DNA of 64,000 bases, taken from the NCBI RefSeq assembly GCF_034087045.1, contig NZ_CP139247.1:6722001-6786000 (forward strand). The letters are read 5' to 3'. This DNA comes from Chitinophaga sancti. GTDB lineage: Bacteria; Bacteroidota; Bacteroidia; Chitinophagales; Chitinophagaceae. Under the pieces are notes generated by a model, which was given only the letters and a program-made list of their open reading frames with translations, ran no database searches and was not told the origin of the DNA. Both the position numbers and the translations under genes were made by a program. Below are positions 54,126-62,150 of this stretch, in pieces. Numbering within the stretch: position 1 is the first letter of the stretch; each line of letters starts with the position of its first letter.

Positions 54126-54692
54126 ATGAAAAGAATGCAGTTTAAAAAAACGCCCTCATTAAAACTCCTAAGGGCATTTATCTTTAGTGTAATTGTCTCG
54201 CTGGCATTTTCGTCATGCTCCAAAAATGATGAGGACGGATCTGATTCCTCATCGGATTATTACTTCATTGCTGCTATTGACGGAAGAAAGGTGAATTTCC
54301 ATACGGTTAATTTTCAGGGCGGAGGAAATGACAATCGTTGGGAACACATTGTGGTGGGAGGTTATGAAACTTCTTATCCCACTTCGGGCCAGCCTGTTCC
54401 ACCTTCACTGGATTTCGAGATATGGAGGCTTGAAGGAAATATCACCGTTGGCACGTATTCTACCCCGGTGGAGGAAAAAATGATCGCACGTTATGCTGTA
54501 CAAACGTCCGAAGGAACATTACTTTACAATACATCTTTCGCGAATGATGTTTTTACCCTAAAGATAGAAGCGATCAGTAAGCAGGGTATAAAAGGTACAT
54601 TTTCGGGTACCGTACGTAATATGGCCGGTGTAGCTATCTGTATTTCAGATGGTTCTTTTAATCTTCCTTACGAAACTATCGTTAACCCATAA
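54126..54692 (+). CDS. Surface lipoprotein of unknown function
   Basis: 188 residues. A lipobox (AFSSC) is followed by SKNDEDGSD, the acidic stretch that acts as lipoprotein export signal to the cell surface in Bacteroidota. The rest is a beta-rich domain with no family I recognise. First of three genes for exported proteins, divergent from the two-component system. Confidence 0.65.
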   Translation: MKRMQFKKTPSLKLLRAFIFSVIVSLAFSSCSKNDEDGSDSSSDYYFIAAIDGRKVNFHTVNFQGGGNDNRWEHIVVGGYETSYPTSGQPVPPSLDFEIWRLEGNITVGTYSTPVEEKMIARYAVQTSEGTLLYNTSFANDVFTLKIEAISKQGIKGTFSGTVRNMAGVAICISDGSFNLPYETIVNP

Positions 54693-54701
54693 ATCATCCA
54701 T

Positions 54702-55325
54702 ATGCACTTTGGAAAACCAATCCTACTAGTATTTATTACCTTTTACGCAGGATCAGCTGTTAAAGCGCAGTATAAAGAGCCGGAAAAAAAGGACAAAATT
54801 GAAACTTTTTATCCGAAAGTCCCTTTTGATTCTTTGCAGGCAAAACAAATGCTTGCCAAAGGCAAGGCTACTATCAAGGGAGTGGCTTTTACCAAACCGA
54901 AGAGCAAATGGGGGTTTAAGGTCGGCCAGCGTATATATGCCAATCAGATCAAGATAACCCTGTTCCCTGTGACTCCATATCTGGAGTCCTGGTACGCTTT
55001 GAGAAAGGAAAAGGAAAATTTAAAAAAAAGTCGTTACGTCTATCTTTCCAATGACGCTTACAGGTACAGATTGGAAGCGATTACCAATAGCGATGGAGAA
55101 TTTACCTTCCCCAATATGAAACCGGGAAAATATTTCCTCCAGGGTTTTTTAGGCTATACGCATTATGGAACATACAATGAATATACTGGTTCAGGTTATA
55201 ACAGTTATGGCGGGCAGACTGATTATTATCAGCAGAAAACATACTCTGTTGATCATGAAGATAGGATTGAAGAATTTGTAGAAATCAAACAGGATGGGGA
55301 AATTGTCAGGTTAAAACTTAACTAA
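54702..55325 (+). CDS. Exported protein with carboxypeptidase-regulatory-like domain
   Basis: 207 residues with a signal peptide ending near AVKAQ. Residues about 95-145 (YRYRLEAITNSDGEFTFPNM) form a CarboxypepD_reg-like beta sandwich; a Tyr/Gly-rich loop follows (GTYNEYTGSGYNSYGGQTDY). Start lies 10 bp after the lipoprotein stop, so it is in the same operon. Precise role unknown; a binding module is likely. Confidence 0.6.
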   Translation: MHFGKPILLVFITFYAGSAVKAQYKEPEKKDKIETFYPKVPFDSLQAKQMLAKGKATIKGVAFTKPKSKWGFKVGQRIYANQIKITLFPVTPYLESWYALRKEKENLKKSRYVYLSNDAYRYRLEAITNSDGEFTFPNMKPGKYFLQGFLGYTHYGTYNEYTGSGYNSYGGQTDYYQQKTYSVDHEDRIEEFVEIKQDGEIVRLKLN

Positions 55326-55378
55326 GGCCAAATGCCCCAACTTTTTATTAATGAAGTGATTCATCAAACAAGAAAATT

Positions 55379-56146
55379 ATGCAAACAAAAAGGATATCGA
55401 TCTACCTGATCTTACTGCTATCCCTTTTCTCAGGATTGGAAGCAAATGCCCAACTGGATGGATTACTCAAAAAGGCAAAGGACAAGGCCGGAGAAATTAT
55501 TGATAAAAAAGTAGATGCGGGCAGCGGATCAAAAAGCTCAGATAAATTCATAGCTGGAGACACATTGATCTTTGCTGAAGATTTTTCAGGCACCAAAAAC
55601 AGCGCACAAAATGGCAGCTTTAAATCCAATGGTTTAGTTGCTGTCGAAAATGTGACGGGAAATAGCGGAAAATGGATGGCTTTGCAGGATAAGGCAACGT
55701 ATAAGTTTTCAAAAGTAATAATATATCCCAAACAGTTTACTGTCGAGTTTGATATATTGGCTACGGGCGAGCAGGTAAAAGATATTGCGCCGATGTCATT
55801 TGGTTTTGCAACAGATAATAGCACCAGGGAATATACAAGCAATGTAGGTGCCTATACCGAACTGCATTATTATGATGGCAATCAGGTAAACTTTGGTAAT
55901 AGCAGTCCTAAAAGACACGTCAATACGACCTTTGATCTGGCGGGGTACCTAAACCGTCCATTGCGTGTAGCGCTGTTTGTGGACGGCCAGAAGATGGCTG
56001 TATACCTGGACGGTCAGAAAATACAGGACGGCATTTTTTTTAATCCGTCAGCTGCAAAGAATTTTTATATCACCGCACCATGGATGTATGAAAACGGAGC
56101 CAAAGTTCTGGTTAGGAATATAAAGGTTTATGGATTTAAAAAATAA
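55379..56146 (+). CDS. Exported protein with LamG/concanavalin-like domain
   Basis: 255 residues. Signal peptide ending near EANAQ, a short Lys-rich helix (LLKKAKDKAGEIIDKKV), then a beta-sandwich domain from about residue 60 (LIFAEDFSGTKNSAQNG, later PKQFTVEFDIL and VLVRNIKVYGF). Similar N-terminal regions occur in Bacteroidota OmpA-family proteins, but no OmpA domain is present here. Third gene of the operon. Confidence 0.65.
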   Translation: MQTKRISIYLILLLSLFSGLEANAQLDGLLKKAKDKAGEIIDKKVDAGSGSKSSDKFIAGDTLIFAEDFSGTKNSAQNGSFKSNGLVAVENVTGNSGKWMALQDKATYKFSKVIIYPKQFTVEFDILATGEQVKDIAPMSFGFATDNSTREYTSNVGAYTELHYYDGNQVNFGNSSPKRHVNTTFDLAGYLNRPLRVALFVDGQKMAVYLDGQKIQDGIFFNPSAAKNFYITAPWMYENGAKVLVRNIKVYGFKK

Positions 56147-56295
56147 TAACTGTTTCAGGGACGTACGACAGTAGATGGGTTGCCTGCGTCGGCATTATAT
56201 ATAGTAGGCTCCAAAAAGTCACAAATATCTGCTATTTTGCAACCGCTTCCTATTTCACTGCGTCATATAGTGGAACAACATCGTAAATAGATTAA

Positions 56296-57381
56296 ATGAA
56301 GAACATTTTTGTAGTATTTCTTTCATGGATATTTACCATCAGTCCATTCACCGTTCAAGCCCAAAACCTGGAAAATGCTGTTGATGAACTAATCCTTAGG
56401 GATTTTAATGATAAAAATGGTCCAGGTGGTGTATTTATGATTGCACATCATGGAACACCAGTGTACCAAAAGGCTTTTGGAAAAGCAAACCTGGAACGTG
56501 GAGATGATCTGTCGGTAGACGATGTATTCCAGCTCGGTTCTATGACAAAGCAGTTTACCGCTGTAGCAATACTAATGTTAGAACAACAAAGTAAGCTTAG
56601 CGTAGGGGATCCTGTTTCCAAATATATTCCGGATTATCCAAATGGGAACAAAATAACCATTCACCATCTATTGACGCACACTTCCGGAATAAAGGATTTT
56701 ACAAAAATGAAGTCCTTAGCGGATATAGCACAAAAAGATATGACACCTAAAATGATGGTTGATTTCTTTAAGAACGAGCCCGTCGATTTTGTACCAGGTG
56801 AAAAATTTGACTATAATAATTCAGGGTATGTTTTGCTGGGTTACTTGATTGAACTTGTTTCTGGCGAAAGGTATGAAGAATATATCAGGAAACACATTTT
56901 CGACAAAGTTGGTATGACCCGGTCATATTATGCGAGTGATCGAAAAGTTATTAAGGGCAGAGCTTATGGATACCATAAAAAAGAGTCCGGTTATGTAAAT
57001 AAAACGGTTATCAGTTTCAGTGTTCCGTTTTCTTCCGGTTCTTTAATGTCAACTTTATCGGATATGCTGAAATGGCAAAATGCACTCAACAAGAACCTTT
57101 TACTTGATACCGCTGAAACAACGAAAGCATTTAGCAGGTATAAACTAAATAATGGTGAAGAGTTTAATTATGGTTATGGATGGCATATCAGGGATATAAA
57201 CAAGGTGCCAACCCGGGAGCATGGGGGAAGCATATTTGGATTTAAGACAATGGCAGTATACATACCTGGTGAAGACATTTATGTAATAGGATTGAGCAAT
57301 TGCGACTGCAATTCGCCCACAAAGGTAACCGGGGACATTGCGGCATTGGCCGTTAAATTCCTGGGTAGTGTAAAAGGATAA
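56296..57381 (+). CDS. Serine hydrolase, class C beta-lactamase-like
   Basis: 361 residues with a signal peptide ending near TVQAQ. Ser82-x-x-Lys85 in LGSMTKQF, Tyr173 in FDYNNSGY and HGG near residue 308 match the three catalytic motifs of the penicillin-binding-protein/beta-lactamase C family. Substrates range from peptidoglycan peptides to esters; beta-lactam resistance is not implied. A separate gene 150 bp after the secreted-protein operon. Confidence 0.88.
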   Translation: MKNIFVVFLSWIFTISPFTVQAQNLENAVDELILRDFNDKNGPGGVFMIAHHGTPVYQKAFGKANLERGDDLSVDDVFQLGSMTKQFTAVAILMLEQQSKLSVGDPVSKYIPDYPNGNKITIHHLLTHTSGIKDFTKMKSLADIAQKDMTPKMMVDFFKNEPVDFVPGEKFDYNNSGYVLLGYLIELVSGERYEEYIRKHIFDKVGMTRSYYASDRKVIKGRAYGYHKKESGYVNKTVISFSVPFSSGSLMSTLSDMLKWQNALNKNLLLDTAETTKAFSRYKLNNGEEFNYGYGWHIRDINKVPTREHGGSIFGFKTMAVYIPGEDIYVIGLSNCDCNSPTKVTGDIAALAVKFLGSVKG

Positions 57382-57530
57382 TCGTTAGTTTATTATGGGA
57401 GAAAGGCCTTTATGAGTGTGGAAATCAAGGGTGAAAAATAGTTATGTTATGTTTTTGGTAATAAATAGAAAAGTTTTGCTACACAATTATTCATCTACTC
57501 CTACCCGTACTATCACTATGCCTATATTGG

Positions 57531-57565
57531 TCAGAGAAGAAAATGTGAAAACATTTCTTCTCTGA
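57531..57565. terminator. Hairpin between convergent serine hydrolase and TonB receptor
   Basis: TCAGAGAAGAAAATGT (57531-57546) pairs with 57551-57565 across GAAA with one bulged base. It lies about midway between the two stops. Confidence 0.6.
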
Positions 57566-57587
57566 CTGTTTACCTAAACAATAAATA

Positions 57588-59861
57588 TTATCTGAAAAAG
57601 TAACTCACATGAGCAAGCGCAGCAAACTTAGTCCCTGCTGTAAATGCAACGCCATCTACAGGCTGTTCACCCTTCAAACGCGTGACTGTCTCAAATTGTG
57701 TTTCCTTCCATTTCACATTAAACACATTGTTGATCGTTAAACCTACCTCAAACTTCGCCCTTGAGTAATTCAATACTAAATCATTCACAAAATACCCCTT
57801 TGCTGTCAGGCTATAATCTTCATTCGCAGCTCTGTCTCCTAAATAACGATATCGAAAACTGCCATTGATTCCATTCTTTAATAACCATGTTACCCCTCCC
57901 GTACTACTCCATACCGGTGCAAGCGGAATATAGTTTTCCCCCTTAGGGTCATCGATAGAACGTCCATGTGCATAGTTTACATCTGCATCTACATATAGCG
58001 CAGCAACCGGTTGAAAACGTCCTGAAAAGTCGAAACCCACACGACGGGTACGACCACTGAATTCAACAGTTCCTCCATCACCTGCATATACATATTCTTT
58101 TTGCAAATAGCTATACCATACCGCTGCATTAAACAATAAACTTTTTGATAGTTTGAACACTGTTCCCATATCTGCACCATAAGCAGCAGGCAAGGTCTGC
58201 CCCCCTTTTTCCACTACCACTACCCGGGCATCGTTGGAATGAAACCCTTTCCCCAACAACAAATAAAACTGCGTTTTATCTGTTGCCTGGTAATAAAGGT
58301 TCACCTTCGGGCTAACAACATTATTATTAGCTGTATAAATCCCCTCACCACTTAATGTAGCATCATCCGCCAGTTTGTTATTGTACTTATAGAAGAATTG
58401 ATCAAACCTTAGTCCTAAATTTAATGAAAGCCGGTTATTAAACTGTAGCGTTTCATTCACATATCCACCTGCACTGAATTCAGTAATATCCCCCAACTTA
58501 AAACGTTCAATTAATGTATAGCGGTTGATAGTATGAGATAGTTCTGAATTATCTGTAGCATCAAAACGCGCATTGATTCCAGCATCAGTAGTCAATTTTG
58601 TATTCCCTATATAACCTTCATGCAGGTAACTCCCATTATATCCAAATAAATTCCGCGCTTCTTTTTGCCTGATCTCATCTCCATTAACAGTATCTTCTAA
58701 AAAGAAAGTAAAATTCGTAAACAGATCAAACTTGTACCTGGAATAATAAACCTGGTTTTTTATGATATCATGGTTAGGAAGAGTAGTGACTAACTGTACA
58801 TTCAGATTTGTCCGGGAAGTAACACCCCCTTCATTCGGATCAAGCTGTCCATAAAACCCTACTTTCCCTTCATCAACAGCATTTTCAGGTATCTGGCCGG
58901 ATGCATCCCATTTGCTATAAAGCGTAGATGCTGTCAATGTTAACCAGTTATGCTCATTGAGTTGACCATGGTATTTAGTAAAGAAATTAAATCGCTTGAA
59001 ATGCTGGGAATGATCGAAGTAACTATCACTATAGCGATATTCTGAAGCAGCATACCAGGATTGATTCTTCGCTTTGGCTTTATCTCCCAGCAGGTTTATC
59101 ATCGCGAGTGCCCGGTAAGTATTATATTGACCACCTTCCAGTTTTACAGTGTTGGAACTGATCGCATCTGCTGTATTAAAGTTGACAAAACCAGTTACAG
59201 CAAGATCTCCCTTTTCGGCATTATACATCCCCTTTTGGTAAGTAGTACTTTCAATCGTTTCGGGAATAATGAAATGACTATCTGCATAGCCCTGTCCATG
59301 TGCATGCGAAACCATATTAATAGGTATTCCGTCTACACTCATACTGATATCTGTACCATGGTCATTATCAAAACCACGCAGGAAGATCTGTTCTGCCTTG
59401 CCCCCGCCCTGGTGCTGACCTATAAACAACCCAGGCACAATCCGTAATACTTCCTGTGAATTTGATACACCTCTTAATTTAATATCCATTTCACTCAAAG
59501 CCTTATATGGGTTGCCGGTATTAGCAGTGATGATCACATCTGTTAATTGAGTTTGCTGGGTGGCGATAGGAATGATCTGGCCATTTCTAAAGTTATTTAA
59601 CTGGTAAATTTGTTGCTTATAACCAATTGCCGATACGGTAATCGCCCTCGCTTCAGCAGGAATGTTTTTATAAAAGAACCGTCCATTTTCATCCGTTATG
59701 TCCGTGTGGTTGCCGGGAGTCAAACGTACAGTCACCCCGCTGGCAGGAACATGTGTTGCACTGTCAATGACTATACCGGAGAGGGTTTGTCGTTGTGCAG
59801 AAATAGAATGATTGACCACGATGGTCATCGTAATAACAAGCAATAATTTTAATAAATTCAT
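57588..59861 (-). CDS. TonB-dependent outer-membrane receptor
   Basis: 757 residues. Signal peptide (ISAQRQ), an N-terminal carboxypeptidase-regulatory-like module (about 25-105), a plug domain (LKGVS-type start, GGGKAEQIFLRGFDNDHGTD), and a 22-stranded barrel ending in Phe-Arg (LAHVSYFFR). Imports a ligand with energy from TonB. No SusD partner is adjacent, so a metal complex is more likely than a glycan. Neighbouring genes encode a His-rich membrane protein and a HupE/UreJ permease, pointing to nickel, cobalt or copper uptake (inference). Confidence 0.88.
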   Translation of the reverse strand: MNLLKLLLVITMTIVVNHSISAQRQTLSGIVIDSATHVPASGVTVRLTPGNHTDITDENGRFFYKNIPAEARAITVSAIGYKQQIYQLNNFRNGQIIPIATQQTQLTDVIITANTGNPYKALSEMDIKLRGVSNSQEVLRIVPGLFIGQHQGGGKAEQIFLRGFDNDHGTDISMSVDGIPINMVSHAHGQGYADSHFIIPETIESTTYQKGMYNAEKGDLAVTGFVNFNTADAISSNTVKLEGGQYNTYRALAMINLLGDKAKAKNQSWYAASEYRYSDSYFDHSQHFKRFNFFTKYHGQLNEHNWLTLTASTLYSKWDASGQIPENAVDEGKVGFYGQLDPNEGGVTSRTNLNVQLVTTLPNHDIIKNQVYYSRYKFDLFTNFTFFLEDTVNGDEIRQKEARNLFGYNGSYLHEGYIGNTKLTTDAGINARFDATDNSELSHTINRYTLIERFKLGDITEFSAGGYVNETLQFNNRLSLNLGLRFDQFFYKYNNKLADDATLSGEGIYTANNNVVSPKVNLYYQATDKTQFYLLLGKGFHSNDARVVVVEKGGQTLPAAYGADMGTVFKLSKSLLFNAAVWYSYLQKEYVYAGDGGTVEFSGRTRRVGFDFSGRFQPVAALYVDADVNYAHGRSIDDPKGENYIPLAPVWSSTGGVTWLLKNGINGSFRYRYLGDRAANEDYSLTAKGYFVNDLVLNYSRAKFEVGLTINNVFNVKWKETQFETVTRLKGEQPVDGVAFTAGTKFAALAHVSYFFR

Positions 59862-59935
59862 CTCAATATTTATAGGACATACAAAGACAGATTAAGCCAA
59901 TGCGTTAATCAAATTAAAAACAACCAGGTATATGC

Positions 59936-60397
59936 CTATAATCGTGGTGGAGGGTAGTCAATATCCTGCCTGGATGCTAAATTAGCACATCTGAACAGAG
60001 AATATGCCTGATTCAATATTTGTTCAGCAGGGAAATGGAGTTGTATATTTACTGCTGGCGTATGGGAAATATCTTCCAGGCCATTTTTTTGATTATTAGT
60101 AGCATCTTCTTTGCCGGCAAGCTTTTCAGCCTTTACTATTTCAAAGCCAACGTGATCTTTGCCGTATGTATGATGCGCTGTCTGCAGGTGCTCTTTTTCC
60201 CAGAAAGTATGGGCGATTATGTCTGAAACCAGTGGTATAAGGGGTGAAAAGATAAAGAAAACGTAAGCAAATAACACCACGTAAGACAGATCCTGCATCA
60301 GTTTCTTTTTCAGTGGCATACCTGTATCTCCGGATACATTATCCAGGGATTCATTCAGGTCGCGTACGAAAAGGAACCAGTATAGTTTTTTAATCAA
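59936..60397 (-). CDS. His-rich membrane-associated protein of a putative metal locus
   Basis: 153 residues. One membrane segment (about 38-60), then a His-rich stretch (HTFWEKEHLQTAHHTYGKDH) that could bind metal. No named family recognised. Located 75 bp upstream of the TonB receptor on the same strand and divergent from the HupE gene 88 bp away. Role in metal delivery is a guess from composition and neighbours. Confidence 0.55.
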   Translation of the reverse strand: MIKKLYWFLFVRDLNESLDNVSGDTGMPLKKKLMQDLSYVVLFAYVFFIFSPLIPLVSDIIAHTFWEKEHLQTAHHTYGKDHVGFEIVKAEKLAGKEDATNNQKNGLEDISHTPAVNIQLHFPAEQILNQAYSLFRCANLASRQDIDYPPPRL

Positions 60398-60485
60398 GAT
60401 CGTTGATAATTATCGCTAAAATATCATTATTTAACCAGAGAAACGCACTAATTTCGACATGCAAGATAATAATATAGCCTAAATC

Positions 60486-61109
60486 ATGCTATCTCAAAGT
60501 AAATTTATTACTGTATTCGGTCATATACAACCAGAAGAGCTGATCCGGCTACTAAAATCAAATGTTATATCCGCTTATCTGCTAGAAGGATATCAGCATA
60601 TTTTGCCATACGGCTATGACCACATTGCATTTATTTTAGGACTATTTTTACTAAGCCCCCGTCTAAAGGCGATATTATGGCAGGCCACGGCATTCACTAT
60701 CGCCCACTCTATTACACTTGGACTCGCCATGTATAATATTATTACCCCCTCGCCGGCACTTGTAGAGCCATTAATAGCGCTGTCCATTCTTTATGTTGCT
60801 GTCGAAAATATTCTTTCACCTAAGCTGAGGTTTTCGAGAATAGGAATTGTATTCCTCTTCGGATTAATTCATGGACTTGGATTTGCAGGTTCGCTGTCAC
60901 AATTGGGATTGTCTCATGAGCATTATTTCACCTGCCTGATTATGTTTAACCTGGGAGTTGAACTTGGACAAATTACAGTGATACTTACCTGTTATTTTTT
61001 ACTGGCCAGGTGGTTTGCGGATAAACCATATTATCGAAAATATATTGCAATACCGCTATCAGCCTTGATTGGCGTGATAGCTTGTATCTGGCTGGTACAA
61101 AGAATATAA
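60486..61109 (+). CDS. HupE/UreJ family membrane protein
   Basis: 207 residues with six or seven membrane segments. Family motifs GYDHIAFILGLFLL, FTIAHSITLGLA and LIHGLGFAGSL are clear. HupE and UreJ proteins act as secondary nickel (or cobalt) permeases in hydrogenase and urease gene clusters (family knowledge). No hydrogenase or urease genes are in the window. The divergent TonB receptor and His-rich protein suggest a two-membrane uptake route. Confidence 0.85.
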   Translation: MLSQSKFITVFGHIQPEELIRLLKSNVISAYLLEGYQHILPYGYDHIAFILGLFLLSPRLKAILWQATAFTIAHSITLGLAMYNIITPSPALVEPLIALSILYVAVENILSPKLRFSRIGIVFLFGLIHGLGFAGSLSQLGLSHEHYFTCLIMFNLGVELGQITVILTCYFLLARWFADKPYYRKYIAIPLSALIGVIACIWLVQRI

Positions 61110-61358
61110 CCTGCTTCTGCACACTGAATAAATAATTTATTCAATACTGCCCCCTCCTCATTGGGAAAGTCAGAAAATAACAACATCTTATATACGCCTT
61201 TAGCAAATTCACAATCCCTTGCCATTGGAAAGCTTTTTGAATTTTTTCTATAGCAAATCGCCTTTAATAACCATTGCTACTAATGCAGAAGGGAATTTTC
61301 CATCCCTTAAAAATTATATACCATTTCATAATTATATTTATATTCTGAACATACATCT
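61110..61358. other. Intergenic region, no feature seen
   Basis: A+T-rich; an ORF on the minus strand (61031-61225) overlaps hupE and looks like a shadow. Confidence 0.5.
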
Positions 61359-62099
61359 ATGAACTGGCTTAAAAACCTGGCTGGCAGAATCTATGCTTTA
61401 TATGTGCTGATGATCTTCACCATATTCATGCTCATTTTCCTGCTCCCAATGTGGTTGGTATCATTCTACTCCCTGAGAACCCGCGTTCGCAGATTTGTCA
61501 AATCCGGGCGCCTCTGGTGCCGTATTATGATGCCGATGATTGGTTGTCCTGTCCGTACCAAAGGCCGCGAAAATTTCGCCCCCGGACAAGCCTATATCAT
61601 CGTTTGTAACCATAACTCCTTCATGGATATCCCTGCCACCTACGCCGGCATCCCAGGTATCCACAAAAGCCTCGCAAAAAAGGAAATGGTAAATGCACCC
61701 ATCTTTGGCATTATGTACAAGATCGGCAGCGTGCTGGTAGATCGGAAAGACCCCGCCAGCCGTAAACATAGCTTCGTGGAAATGAAAGAGGTACTGAGAA
61801 ATGGCATGCATATGCTGCTCTACCCGGAAGGCACCAGGAACAAAACAGATCAACCCCTGAAGGAATTCTATGACGGGGCGTTTTCCCTTGCTATTGACAC
61901 TAAAAAGCCTATTTTACCGACCATTATACGGGGCACAAAAGAAATTATGCCCCCTGGAAAAACGTTCTTTGCCTGGCCACATGCTGTTAAAATGGAGTTC
62001 CTGCCACCCATATCTACTATTGGGTACACCCTGGAAGATATGGAAGAACTAAAGGCAAAAGTATTCCGGATCATGTGGGAACATTATCAAAACCCATAA
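61359..62099 (+). CDS. plsC: 1-acyl-sn-glycerol-3-phosphate acyltransferase
   Basis: 246 residues, N-terminal membrane segment(s), then NHNSFMD (catalytic H-x4-D) and YPEGTRNK (phosphate-binding EGTR). PlsC transfers an acyl chain to lysophosphatidate to make phosphatidate, a core step of phospholipid synthesis at the inner membrane. Monocistronic, ended by a shared terminator. Confidence 0.92.
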   Translation: MNWLKNLAGRIYALYVLMIFTIFMLIFLLPMWLVSFYSLRTRVRRFVKSGRLWCRIMMPMIGCPVRTKGRENFAPGQAYIIVCNHNSFMDIPATYAGIPGIHKSLAKKEMVNAPIFGIMYKIGSVLVDRKDPASRKHSFVEMKEVLRNGMHMLLYPEGTRNKTDQPLKEFYDGAFSLAIDTKKPILPTIIRGTKEIMPPGKTFFAWPHAVKMEFLPPISTIGYTLEDMEELKAKVFRIMWEHYQNP

Positions 62100-62100
62100 A

Positions 62101-62132
62101 AAAAGGGAAGTCCCTACCGGAACTTCCCTTTT
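62101..62132. terminator. Bidirectional terminator between plsC and lptD
   Basis: AAAAGGGAAGT (62101-62111) pairs with ACTTCCCTTTT (62122-62132); A and T tails on both sides serve both convergent genes. Confidence 0.8.
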
Positions 62133-62150
62133 AAAATATCCTACACTTCG

